15,340 bases of DNA from Nitrospinae bacterium RIFCSPLOWO2_12_FULL_45_22 (GCA_001803565.1 MHDQ01000038.1:1-15340), one strand, 5' to 3'; numbered from the stretch's first letter, positions 1 through 8,232 are shown. The notes: generated by a model not told the origin, from the letters alone. A program made the numbers and translations.

Positions 1-798
1 TTTCCAGGAAAAGACCAGGGTAGCCACTACCAGCATAATACCCGAAAAGACCAGGATGAATAGTATGTCTTGATAGAAGGGGAACTCAGGCGCCAGGGGG
101 GAGTTTCCAGCCTCTCTGAGCAAGACATTCTTAAAGGCGTCTATCCCATAAGAGAGTGGGTTAAAGCTAGCCATGATATGGATAGGAGGAGGTAGAAGCT
201 TTATGGGATATAAGGCCCCACTGACAAAAAACATGGGCATAATAAGAAAGTTGATTATCAGGTTGAAGCTCTCTAGGGAGCGCATAAGGGAGGCTATCAG
301 TACCCCAAAGGAAGAGAGGGAAAAGGATATAATTACCGCTAATAATAAAAGTGCTATTACCTGAGACAATTCTAAAGGAATACGTAAGAAGGGTATAAGG
401 GCCATAATGAGTACCCCCTGGATAGTCGAGATGATGGTACCACCTATTACTTTGCCCAGGACAATCGCTAAACGGCTGATTGGGGCCACCAATATTTCCT
501 TTAGAAAGCCAAATTCTCTATCCCAGATAATAGATAGGGAAGAAAACATGGAACTGAACAGGATGGTTAAGCCCAGGATACCGGGCAAGATAAATTGCAT
601 ATAAGACACCCCACCCTGAGTCCGAATGATCTGACTCAGGCCACTCCCTACTACTAAGAGCCAAAACAGGGGTCGGGCTAACGAGCCAATAATACGGCTC
701 TTCTGCCGCAGGAAACGCTTCAGTTCTCGCAGGGTAATAATATATACAGCAATTAGGTTTAAAACCCAATGCCTTATCGGCGGGCTGCCTGACGCCAT
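1..798 (-). CDS. ABC-2 type exporter permease, C-terminus cut by window edge
   Basis: Reading the minus strand from the ATG at 798 gives 266 codons with no stop to the window edge. It is an ABC-2 (DrrB/NodJ-like) permease, the membrane half of an exporter. A cytoplasmic N-terminus with an amphipathic basic stretch (LRELKRFLRQKSR, residues 23-35) leads into hydrophobic segments at about 40-56, 68-90, 110-136, 146-172, 178-196 and 244-264. The family's late motif FNPLSYGIDAFKNVLL is at 212-227. Family members are usually about 250-260 residues, so probably only a short tail is missing. The start overlaps the end of the ATPase gene by 25 bp in another frame, which is typical of translational coupling; only a weak ribosome site is visible. 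No substrate can be inferred: drugs, lipids and polysaccharides are all possible for this family. Confidence 0.9.
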   Translation of the reverse strand, partial: MASGSPPIRHWVLNLIAVYIITLRELKRFLRQKSRIIGSLARPLFWLLVVGSGLSQIIRTQGGVSYMQFILPGILGLTILFSSMFSSLSIIWDREFGFLKEILVAPISRLAIVLGKVIGGTIISTIQGVLIMALIPFLRIPLELSQVIALLLLAVIISFSLSSFGVLIASLMRSLESFNLIINFLIMPMFFVSGALYPIKLLPPPIHIMASFNPLSYGIDAFKNVLLREAGNSPLAPEFPFYQDILFILVFSGIMLVVATLVFSWK

Positions 799-1748
799 TT
801 TTTCCAGGTCTCTTTAATATTCCCTTCTTCTGCCCTGATCTCTTTGCCGGTTAGATGAAGGAAGACATCATTGAGGGTGGGCTTTTTGATGCTTATGGAA
901 AGTATCTCGGCTGGTGATTCCCTAATAAAATGGGGTAGAAATTCCTCAGCATCTCTTACTTTAAATAATAAGGTGTTATTATCCTGGGTTAGGTCTAGGA
1001 CGGCTTTGTTGCTTAAGAACTGCCAGACTTGCTGGTTATCCCGGGTCTTCGCTTCGATAATATCGCCCGGTAGCAATTTCTTTAACTCCGCTGGTGTATC
1101 CAGGGCTATGATCTGTCCTCTATCTATGATCCCTATCCGGTCACATATCTCCGCTTCTTCCATATAATGGGTAGTCAGGAAGATAGTGATGGGTTCTGTT
1201 TTCTTGAGACCAGCGATAAATTCCCAGATATGATACCGGGTCTGGGGGTCCAGACCGGTTGTAGGCTCATCCAGAAAGAGGACTTTAGGGTAATGGAGCA
1301 AACCTCGGGCTAGTTCTAACCTGCGTTTCATACCCCAGGAGAATCTCCTTACTATATCATGCTGCCTATCTTCCAGATCCACCAACTTAAGGACTTTCTG
1401 TATCCGTGCCGGTATTGTTTTCCGGCGTAGTCCATAAAGATAACAATGAAATCGGAGATTTTCCTCCGCCGTAAGCTCATCATCCAGGATGAGCTCTTGA
1501 AATACCAATCCTATACAGGAGCGTACCAGGGCTGGCTGGGTAAAGCAATCATAACCATTAATATAAGCCGACCCAGCAGTAGGTTTTAGCAGGGTACAAA
1601 GGACTTGAATAGTAGTAGTCTTCCCTGCACCATTAGGTCCCAGAAAGCCAAATATCTCACCTTCTTCTACCTCAAGGGAAATATCATCTACTGCCCGGAA
1701 CTTTTTGTAGCACTTAACTAGATTATGTATCTCTATTACCTTACTCAT
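774..1748 (-). CDS. ABC exporter ATP-binding protein, DrrA-like
   Basis: This 324-residue protein is the ATPase half of the exporter whose permease follows it. Visible motifs are Walker A GPNGAGKTT (37-45), Q-loop Gln84, signature FSWGMKRR (136-143), Walker B VLFLDEP (156-162), D-loop GLD (165-167) and switch His194. After the nucleotide-binding domain comes a C-terminal extension of about 100 residues, as in DrrA-type drug/lipid exporter ATPases. The signature has Trp138 where most relatives have Gly (SGGM); the rest of the active site is intact, so it is probably functional. The ATG at 1748 is preceded by AAGG at 8 nt spacing and by a good promoter. Family assignment is firm; the substrate is unknown. 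Confidence 0.95.
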   Translation of the reverse strand: MSKVIEIHNLVKCYKKFRAVDDISLEVEEGEIFGFLGPNGAGKTTTIQVLCTLLKPTAGSAYINGYDCFTQPALVRSCIGLVFQELILDDELTAEENLRFHCYLYGLRRKTIPARIQKVLKLVDLEDRQHDIVRRFSWGMKRRLELARGLLHYPKVLFLDEPTTGLDPQTRYHIWEFIAGLKKTEPITIFLTTHYMEEAEICDRIGIIDRGQIIALDTPAELKKLLPGDIIEAKTRDNQQVWQFLSNKAVLDLTQDNNTLLFKVRDAEEFLPHFIRESPAEILSISIKKPTLNDVFLHLTGKEIRAEEGNIKETWKKWRQAARR

Positions 1749-1782
1749 AAGCTATACCTTGATTTATCCTTTACCTTTTCAC

Positions 1783-1811
1783 AAAATAAACCATCCAGCC
1801 CTTTTAGTCAA
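1783..1811 (-). promoter_or_regulatory. Sigma70-like promoter for the ABC exporter operon
   Basis: On the minus strand TTGACT (1811-1806) and TATTTT (1788-1783) are separated by exactly 17 nt. This fits the sigma70 consensus at 5/6 and 4/6 positions. It predicts a start of transcription near 1776 and a leader of roughly 28 nt before the ATPase ATG. It is a pattern match only. Confidence 0.5.
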
Positions 1812-1819
1812 ATTGAGAT

Positions 1820-1866
1820 AACCCAAGGGTTCCCAGGTTAGCTAAGATTGACGGCCAAAAGGCCGT
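1820..1866. promoter_or_regulatory. Two short palindromes in the divergent intergenic region
   Basis: The 149-bp gap between the divergent exporter ATPase and the glycosyltransferase-like gene holds two perfect dyads. AACCCAAGGGTT lies at 1820-1831, just upstream of the exporter -35 box. ACGGCCAAAAGGCCGT lies at 1851-1866 (6-bp stem, 4-nt loop). Neither is followed by a T-run, so they do not look like terminators. The first is placed where an operator could act on the exporter promoter; the second could form an RNA hairpin or be a repeat remnant. No regulator is identified. Confidence 0.3.
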
Positions 1867-1897
1867 ATGCTAATATGCTCCGCAAGCGTTCATCGCG

Positions 1898-4270
1898 GTG
1901 ATCGCAGAAAATACTAATATGGGAGACAATCTAATTACAGAATTTCCTCAAAAATTTGGCATCCTGCAAGGGCCTAATCGGCGGCTATTGCTCCTTCTAT
2001 TTATAATAACCCTTATATTCTATACTGTCACTACTAAGAGGATCCATAAGCAAATAGGTGGTGGTGATGAGCCGCACTACCTGATTATTGCCCATAGCCT
2101 CTTATACGATGGCGATGTTAATCTGATGAATAATTATCAGGAGAAAGAATTTGTCCATCTCTTTCCGCCCCATTATGGCTCCAGGTATGGCTATTCTGCG
2201 CATAGTATAGGCCTGCCATTATTAATTGCCCCGTTCTATTATCTTAACGGTAGGCTGGGTGCCCTGTTTGCTATGAATATCATGGCGGCCCTCTATGGTA
2301 TAAGCATCTACCTCCTTATCTATCAGATATTTCGTGAGCAGATAACGGCCTTGCTCGCCTGGGTAATAATATCCTTTTCGTTGCCATTACTCCTCATTGC
2401 CTTTCATGTGTATCCCGATTTGGTGGCGGGCATTATAACCGCCTATGCCTTGAGGAAGATATATCACCAGCCTGAGGGACGGTCTTATAAACGGCCCTGG
2501 CTCGGTCTCCTGGTTGCCTTCTACCCCTGGCTCCACTTCAAATACCTGGTTCTAACTATTATCTTCTCAGCCCTTTTCCTGTACCTGAATTACCGGTACA
2601 GAAAGCCACTGCTCCCTTTCTTCTTCCCTATAGTCCTCAGCTTATCCCTGCTGACCCTGTTCTATTATTACCTTTATGGTAATCCCTTCTATGAGAGATC
2701 GGCCCAGGCCTTCAGCAGCATACTGGTGGGATTCCCTGGCCAATTGCTGGACCAGCAATTCGGCTTATTTATCTATTCGCCCGTGTATATCTTCTTGCCT
2801 ATAGGCATAGCCCTCATGCTCAAGACCAGAAAGCGTGAGCTTTTTTGGCTCGGCCTTATATTTTTATCCTTATATTTACCCAATTCTGCCTATCGGCAAT
2901 GGTATGGGGGCTGGTCACCCGCCGGCCGCTTCCTCCTCCCCCTGATGCCTGTCCTGCTCATACTGTTGGCCTATGCCTTTAGCACCCTGAAGGCACTATC
3001 CTTTAGGAAGGTCTTTCTTTTACTGGTGTTTATCGGGATCATTAATGGACAGCTCCTGATAAAATACCCCTACCTGATCTATCACCATACCCCACAGATG
3101 GGCGGTCCATTTATAGATTTTTTTGGCAAAGGGGAATTGTTGAAGAAGTTTGGCTTAGAGGATTATTTTCCCTGTTTTACTATTATTACTGCCGAGACCT
3201 TCCGCTGGGTTATCTTCTGGGGCCTGTTAATTATCTTTATTAACCTTTTTTATTACCGGTTCTATTACCATGATACAGCCGGAAAAAAGCGGGGCTTTGT
3301 TATAAGATATGCCGGGCTCAGTATAATTGTCCTGGCTATTATCTGGCCTCTGGCCGGCATGGTCTATGGCAAGAAGCCAGAGATATCCAGGATTATTTAT
3401 GAGGCCGAGGACTTAAAAGATCAGCCGGGCCAGGTGGTACCGGATGACAAGGCCAGTGGTAAGAAGGCCAGATACCTGGCCCCTTTCTTGGGTAAGGACT
3501 TGCGCCTGCACTTCGGTCCTTATAAAGAACTGCCTAAAGATAAGTATGAAGCCCGCTTCTTTTTACGGACCCTACCTCAGACCCCACCGGACTTGCCAGT
3601 AGCTACCCTGGAAATTACTGCTAACCTGGGAAAGTCTATCCTGATCAAAAAGGAGCTTACTGGAGTGCAACTGGCCCATACCGACCATTACTCGGCTATA
3701 CCGTTGAATTTTCGGGCCTTCCCCGGGCTAGCAGACTTTGAATTCTTTATTCATTTTGCCGGCAATAGTGAGCTCTGGATTGATCGGGTAGAGATAATAC
3801 CCCTGAAGAAACGTAAGATCACTCGGCTGGGATATGAGGGCGAAGAGCTCTTGTCCATTACCGGGCTCCAGATAGCCGATGCCAGGGCCTGGAATGGTAA
3901 GGCCCGTTATGCCCAAGTCAACCGGGATAAGCGGGGGATAATGGTTTATGGCCCTTATGAGAGCCTACCGAACGGTATCTATGAAGTAGAGTTCTGGCTA
4001 CGCTGCCAACCTATCCACCCGGGTCAACCAGATAAAAAAGTGGCTATCATTGATGTAGCCGCTAATGTGGGGCGAAATATCCTGGTGAAAAAGGCCCTGG
4101 TAAGCAAAGATTTCTTGGCCAGCCAGGACTACCAAAAATTTCCTTTAATCTTCGAGGTATCGGATGAAACCTCTGACCTGGAGTTTCGGGTACATTTTCT
4201 AGCGCAAGGCGACCTGTGGGCCGACCGGATCACCCTAAAGCCTTTGCCTTTAATAGCACCTAAGGATTAA
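1898..4270 (+). CDS. GT-C-like membrane glycosyltransferase with two C-terminal beta-sandwich domains
   Basis: This 790-residue protein begins with a membrane region of about twelve hydrophobic segments (first at 29-46, last at 470-488). The first extracytoplasmic loop carries GGGDEPHYL (54-62). An acidic pair at this place is typical of GT-C enzymes, which move sugars from lipid-linked donors on the outer face of the membrane; D57/E58 are the likely catalytic acids. A second family-like motif, WYGGWSPAGRFLLPLMP, is at 335-351. The extracytoplasmic tail holds two related domains (about 500-636 and 645-783), each starting YEAED/YEGEE and sharing GKKARY/NGKARY, GPY..LP...YE and LW.DR, which recalls carbohydrate-binding CBM6/35-like modules. 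The start is uncertain: GTG at 1898 or ATG at 1919, neither with a clear ribosome site. Sugar donor and acceptor are unknown. The radical SAM gene follows 131 bp downstream on the same strand. Confidence 0.75.
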   Translation: MIAENTNMGDNLITEFPQKFGILQGPNRRLLLLLFIITLIFYTVTTKRIHKQIGGGDEPHYLIIAHSLLYDGDVNLMNNYQEKEFVHLFPPHYGSRYGYSAHSIGLPLLIAPFYYLNGRLGALFAMNIMAALYGISIYLLIYQIFREQITALLAWVIISFSLPLLLIAFHVYPDLVAGIITAYALRKIYHQPEGRSYKRPWLGLLVAFYPWLHFKYLVLTIIFSALFLYLNYRYRKPLLPFFFPIVLSLSLLTLFYYYLYGNPFYERSAQAFSSILVGFPGQLLDQQFGLFIYSPVYIFLPIGIALMLKTRKRELFWLGLIFLSLYLPNSAYRQWYGGWSPAGRFLLPLMPVLLILLAYAFSTLKALSFRKVFLLLVFIGIINGQLLIKYPYLIYHHTPQMGGPFIDFFGKGELLKKFGLEDYFPCFTIITAETFRWVIFWGLLIIFINLFYYRFYYHDTAGKKRGFVIRYAGLSIIVLAIIWPLAGMVYGKKPEISRIIYEAEDLKDQPGQVVPDDKASGKKARYLAPFLGKDLRLHFGPYKELPKDKYEARFFLRTLPQTPPDLPVATLEITANLGKSILIKKELTGVQLAHTDHYSAIPLNFRAFPGLADFEFFIHFAGNSELWIDRVEIIPLKKRKITRLGYEGEELLSITGLQIADARAWNGKARYAQVNRDKRGIMVYGPYESLPNGIYEVEFWLRCQPIHPGQPDKKVAIIDVAANVGRNILVKKALVSKDFLASQDYQKFPLIFEVSDETSDLEFRVHFLAQGDLWADRITLKPLPLIAPKD

Positions 4271-4304
4271 TTTAAGCGTATAGGAAATTCCATTTTAAGA
4301 TAAA

Positions 4305-4386
4305 CCACAAAGAGCACGAAGAGAAGCTTCGGATATTATTCGAAGGATTGTCAATTAAATTCTTTGTGTCCTTTGTGTCTTTGTGG
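4305..4386. repeat. Imperfect inverted repeat of the CCACAAAG family
   Basis: The 131-bp gap between the glycosyltransferase-like and radical SAM genes is largely an inverted repeat. The left arm CCACAAAGAGCACGAAG (4305-4321) pairs with CTTTGTGTCTTTGTGG (4371-4386) with one bulge and one mismatch. A second copy of the word (CTTTGTGTC, 4362-4370) adjoins the right arm. A smaller dyad, CTTCG/CGAAG, lies near 4327-4345. Related words occur in other gaps of this window (8316, 11950, 12049, 15234). It could fold in RNA between the two genes, but no terminator T-tract is seen. Confidence 0.7.
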
Positions 4387-4401
4387 TAACAAATTTAATT
4401 T

Positions 4402-6345
4402 ATGGCAATAATAGTCGCTGAGACAAAGAGAATCTTATTAACAGGCTTCAGGGCCAGGCTAGATATTGAATTAGACTTCAGGGAGTTAGCTGGCGCTAGT
4501 TTTTGTGTGGATATCTATGGACTCCAGGGGAAGCACCCAGAGACCCATTTAGGCTTTTGGGACTTCGACATTAAGCCCGTCTTTTGCCCGGCTACTATCC
4601 AGATAGATTTTAGTAGCTTAACCCAAAAATCGGTCCTGTTGGAGATAGGGGAGCAGTTGCTGGTCAGCGAGCGGTACTGGGTAAATGAGGCCTATTATTT
4701 CCAGCCTCAACAAGAGCTAAAACTGGTAGTATGGAAGAGGGGCCAGGTGGTTGAGCTGCATGAACTCCTGCTAGAGATTCCCCAGAAGAAGGACCTGAAA
4801 AGGCTACAACAAAGACCCTGGGCAAAAGACCTGTCCAATGTAGAGATGTTTTTTGTAGAACTTACCAATGTATGTAATTTTCGCTGCTCCTTCTGTCCGG
4901 AAAGTATCATGACCAGAGAGAAGGGGTTTATGGATTTCGCATTGGCAAAAAAGATTATGGATGATATTGCCCAGATGCGATACAAACGGCCCCACTTACG
5001 CCAGGTAGTAGAGCTCCGCTACCCGGTTGCCCTACACTTGATGGGGGAACCCCTCTTGTATCCCTACCTTTTTGAGGTGATTGAATATGCTAAGACCAAA
5101 GGCATAGAGCTGATTTTATTTACTAATGGAGGCCTGTTAACCGAACAGGCAATAGACCGGTTGATAGAGCTGGAGCTACGGTTTTTAGTATTAAGCCTCC
5201 AGACCCCTAGCAGGGAATTATTTAGCTTACGGGATGCCCCTATACCATACGAGGCTTATCTGGAAACAATCCGGAAGGTGATAAAGAGAAAGGTTGAGCG
5301 GGGAGCCCTTTATCCCAGGATAGAGGTTCATTTTCTTAATACCAAATTTACCCGGCCTAAAGGGATAAGGGTCATAGATGATAACCGACAGACTAAAGAA
5401 GTAGCCCTCTCCTGGCTCGATTTTGCCCACCAATTAGCCCGGGAGTTTCATATTGTCCCTAAAAATTCCTCTTCCCATGATTTAGAGCACTTGCTGGACC
5501 TGCGGGGCGGGGAAGAATACCTTGAAATCCTTGAAGGGGTCAACTTAGTGTTTAAGGGCACTACTACCTTTGCCAACTATCTCCTGGAGCCAGGTATAGA
5601 AATTATAGGCGCTGAAAAGGGCTACTGCCCGGTAGATGCCCCGTATAAGCAGTTAGGTATCCTCTGGAATGGTGATTGTACCTGCTGCTGCCTCGATTTT
5701 GATGGCCGGATCAATATTGGCAATGCAGCCCAGGAGTCTTTAGAAGATATCTGGTTTGGGGCAAAGATTGAACGGATTCGCCGGGCCATGAATAAAGGTG
5801 TTTTAATAGAACCTCTTTGTCAGCGATGTCGTGGGACACCGCTAAATGCCATGACTCCTGAGAACCCGGCTGACCAAACCAGTCTTCTGCTTACCGCCCA
5901 GGATCATACGGCTACAGTAAGCAGGCTTGCCGACCAATTAAATATGGAGAAGCCCGGTATAGGCCAATTAGGTGAGGGCTGGTACCCGGCTGCTAGGGAT
6001 GGTGAGAAGGGGTATAGATGGACGGGCAAGAGGGCTACTTTTTCCCTGCGTAACAGTGGAAAACCGTATCTATATCTGGAGCTTCATGGTTACCTGGGGC
6101 GCTGTGCCAGGGTCTTCCGGGGGAGAGTAAGAGGGGTTGTCAGGGTTAATGGAATAGAGACCGGGAGGTTCTCGCTCCTGAGACGCCGTTGGAAAGAAAT
6201 AAGATTGTCCCTCCCAAAGCTCGAATCAGAAATATTAAGGATAGAAATCGAGGTTGATAGGACCTGGAGGGCCACCGACTACCCCTTAGGTAAATTCCCT
6301 TACCCGGTAGGAGTGGCGCTACACCAGGCCACCCTTACAGAATAA
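4402..6345 (+). CDS. Radical SAM/SPASM-like protein with N- and C-terminal beta-rich modules
   Basis: The 647-residue protein has three parts. Residues 1-130 are beta-rich with no recognised catalytic motif. The core (about 148-480) is a radical SAM domain: C158-N-F-R-C162-S-F-C165 is the classic CxxxCxxC [4Fe-4S] site, and LMGEPLLYP (213-221) is the SAM-binding GEP-type motif. A SPASM-like auxiliary cluster region follows, with C409, C426, C428-C430, C473 and C476 around DFDGRINIGNA and ending PLCQRCRG. Residues 525-647 (GWYPAARDG, YRWTGKRA) form another probable beta-sandwich of a type I associate with surface-polysaccharide enzymes. The enzyme should do 5'-deoxyadenosyl radical chemistry in the cytoplasm; substrate unknown. 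It lies downstream of the GT-C-like gene, so a glycan or peptide-glycan role is inferred. The ATG at 4402 has no evident ribosome site. Confidence 0.85.
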   Translation: MAIIVAETKRILLTGFRARLDIELDFRELAGASFCVDIYGLQGKHPETHLGFWDFDIKPVFCPATIQIDFSSLTQKSVLLEIGEQLLVSERYWVNEAYYFQPQQELKLVVWKRGQVVELHELLLEIPQKKDLKRLQQRPWAKDLSNVEMFFVELTNVCNFRCSFCPESIMTREKGFMDFALAKKIMDDIAQMRYKRPHLRQVVELRYPVALHLMGEPLLYPYLFEVIEYAKTKGIELILFTNGGLLTEQAIDRLIELELRFLVLSLQTPSRELFSLRDAPIPYEAYLETIRKVIKRKVERGALYPRIEVHFLNTKFTRPKGIRVIDDNRQTKEVALSWLDFAHQLAREFHIVPKNSSSHDLEHLLDLRGGEEYLEILEGVNLVFKGTTTFANYLLEPGIEIIGAEKGYCPVDAPYKQLGILWNGDCTCCCLDFDGRINIGNAAQESLEDIWFGAKIERIRRAMNKGVLIEPLCQRCRGTPLNAMTPENPADQTSLLLTAQDHTATVSRLADQLNMEKPGIGQLGEGWYPAARDGEKGYRWTGKRATFSLRNSGKPYLYLELHGYLGRCARVFRGRVRGVVRVNGIETGRFSLLRRRWKEIRLSLPKLESEILRIEIEVDRTWRATDYPLGKFPYPVGVALHQATLTE

Positions 6346-6530
6346 GCTAGTTTCCATCCATAAATGGCCATTTTCCACAATCTCTGCGTCAATCTGCGGG
6401 ATTATTTGTGCGACGTACTAAAGTACGACTCCGCATAATCCCTTGATTTCCTTGACCTTGCGGAAAATTCCTCATTTCTGGATTGGAAACTAATTAGTGC
6501 CACGATTTCATTTATGGATGGGCACTAGCT
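6345..6530. repeat. 186-bp palindromic element with 22-bp terminal inverted repeats
   Basis: The arms 6345-6366 and 6509-6530 are inverted copies matching at 20 of 22 positions; the shared core is CCATCCATAAATG. Inside is a second dyad, GGGATTAT/ATAATCCC, around CGTACT-AA-AGTACG (about 6400-6444), plus ATTTTCC(A/G)CAA in both halves, so the whole is a nested imperfect palindrome. The left end shares its first base with the stop codon of the radical SAM gene. The element fills most of the 232-bp gap between convergent genes. It has no coding capacity, resembles a MITE or a palindromic intergenic repeat, and could serve as a two-way terminator. Confidence 0.75.
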
Positions 6531-6577
6531 AAACCCAAGGCTAAAGTTAATGAGCCTGAAGAGTTGTTTTTTTGGGG

Positions 6578-8227
6578 TCAGGCGGGAGGGGGCTCTTTTT
6601 CCAATATCTTAGCTATTTCATCCCGCAGGAAGCGCTTCCAGATCTTCTTGCTGGGGGTCATAGGCAATTCTTGCCGGACTTCTAACCTTTCGGGTAGCTT
6701 ATATTTAGCGATCCCTTTCTCGGTTAAATACTCAACTACCTCTTCTAAGGTTAGCTTTTCGCCTGGCTTCAGTACTACAAAGAGGCAGCTACGTTCCCCT
6801 AGCCGATGGTCAGGCATGCCTACCAGGGCTGCCTCCACTATCTTAGGATGGGCATAGATGAGCTCTTCTACCTCTATCGGGTAGATATTTTTCCCACCCC
6901 GTATGATCATGTCCTTCTTCCGACCCACAATCCTCAGATTTCCGTCCTGGTCAATGTAACCCAGGTCCCCAGTTAAGAACCAGCCATCAGGGCTGCGGGT
7001 CTCCTGGGTAGCCTGAGGGTTTCTGTAGTAGCCGAGGAATAGAGACGCTCCCCGGGCAACTATCTCGCCGGCAATACCGGCTGGTACTTCTTTGCCAGCC
7101 TCATCAAAGATATTAATCTCAAAACCGGGGCCAGGGCGACCTACAGTCTCACTGGCTACCTCTGGCGAATCATCTAACCGGGTATAGGTAACTACCCCTT
7201 CGGTCATACCATATAGGCAACAGACCTGGCAACCAAACCGTCTAGTAGCTTCTCTGACTACTTCTACTGGGCAACTGGCCCCACCGGTAAAGAAGGTGTG
7301 GAGGGAAGAGAGCTGGTATTGGGAAAAGTTAGGCACCTGGAGCAGTGCCACGATGTGGGAGGGGGTGCCAGCAAAGAAGGTTATTTTATGCTCCTGGATA
7401 AGCTTTAGTGTCTCTTCCGGGACAAAGGCTTCCTGGATAACTATCTGTGCACCCCAATAGATAGCAGCCCATGGCCCCAGCAAGATACCCATGGCATGAG
7501 AAAAGGGGCTAGGGGTATAGACTACCTCTTTAGAAGAAATCCCTAGTCCTTTTGTGATTGACTCTCCCAGGCTGCCAATAGTATTGTGGCTGTGGACTAC
7601 TCCCTTTGGGTCTGCCTCGGTCCCGGAGGTATACATCAAGAGGAACGGGGCATCGGCATCAGGGTTTTGAGGAGCCAGGGTTGTTTCTAATTCTGGGCTA
7701 CTCTTATTTATATTCAGTAACTCTGTGGCAGGAGACATGCCCGTGGGCACTTTGTCTCCTACTACCCATACTTGCTTTAATTTCGGGAGCCGGGGCCAGA
7801 TCTCCTGGATCATAGCCGGAAAATCAAACCCACTGAGTTGATCCGGGATGACCATGGCTTTAGAATCAGAGAAGCGCAAGATGAACTCTACCTCCCGCTT
7901 GCGATAAGGGACATGGATAGGATTGAAGGCAATACCAGTTTTTATGCAAGCATAAAAGAAATAGATATACTCGGGCCAGTTAGGCAATTGGACCGAAAGG
8001 ACATCCCCCTTCTGCAGGCCAGCCCCTATTAAGCACGCAGCGACTCTATTAACCCGTTCTTCCAGTTGCCTATAAGTTAGCTCCTGGTCTTTATAGATAA
8101 TAGCCTTTTTATGGGAATATCTTTTAACAATTCCATCAAAGTGCTGCCCGAGGGTCTTATCTGACCAGAAGCCTTGCTGACGGTACTGGACAGCCAAATC
8201 GGGTTTTATAATGGACTCTATCTGCAT
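6578..8227 (-). CDS. AMP-forming acyl-CoA synthetase (acyl/aryl-CoA ligase)
   Basis: This ANL-superfamily ligase (549 residues from the chosen start) activates a carboxylic acid through an acyl-AMP to the CoA thioester. Motifs in order: phosphate loop YTSGTEADPKG (199-209), YGMTE (339-343), TGD with ATP-ribose Asp421, GRKKDMIIRGGKNIYP hinge region (435-450) and C-terminal TPSKKIWKR with catalytic Lys528. The usual Gly of the final TPSGK motif is Lys here. The ATG at 8227 is preferred because AAAGGGGG lies 5 nt before it and family similarity starts soon after; an in-frame ATG at 8284 has no such site. Overall character suggests a medium-chain, alicyclic or aromatic acid ligase, but the substrate cannot be read from sequence. 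It lies downstream of the dehydratase-family gene on the same strand, which suggests linked acyl-CoA chemistry. Confidence 0.92.
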   Translation of the reverse strand: MQIESIIKPDLAVQYRQQGFWSDKTLGQHFDGIVKRYSHKKAIIYKDQELTYRQLEERVNRVAACLIGAGLQKGDVLSVQLPNWPEYIYFFYACIKTGIAFNPIHVPYRKREVEFILRFSDSKAMVIPDQLSGFDFPAMIQEIWPRLPKLKQVWVVGDKVPTGMSPATELLNINKSSPELETTLAPQNPDADAPFLLMYTSGTEADPKGVVHSHNTIGSLGESITKGLGISSKEVVYTPSPFSHAMGILLGPWAAIYWGAQIVIQEAFVPEETLKLIQEHKITFFAGTPSHIVALLQVPNFSQYQLSSLHTFFTGGASCPVEVVREATRRFGCQVCCLYGMTEGVVTYTRLDDSPEVASETVGRPGPGFEINIFDEAGKEVPAGIAGEIVARGASLFLGYYRNPQATQETRSPDGWFLTGDLGYIDQDGNLRIVGRKKDMIIRGGKNIYPIEVEELIYAHPKIVEAALVGMPDHRLGERSCLFVVLKPGEKLTLEEVVEYLTEKGIAKYKLPERLEVRQELPMTPSKKIWKRFLRDEIAKILEKEPPPA

Positions 8228-8232
8228 AATTT

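Noticed and set aside
518-769. An 83-codon minus-strand open frame beginning MGFKPNC
   Set aside because: It overlaps the ABC-2 permease in another frame; the permease frame gives a full, family-consistent protein through the same bases.
1-798. Frameshifted or broken permease
   Set aside because: Reading from the ATG at 798 gives an uninterrupted frame to the window edge; it is only cut by the edge.
1851-1866. ACGGCC/GGCCGT hairpin as an intrinsic terminator
   Set aside because: No T-run on either side, and it lies between divergent gene starts where no terminator is expected.
4305-4386. CRISPR-like repeat array
   Set aside because: The repeated words are inverted and imperfect, with no regular spacer units and no cas genes nearby.
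6345-6530. Insertion sequence with its own transposase
   Set aside because: The element is only 186 bp and has no open frame that could encode a transposase; at most it is non-autonomous.
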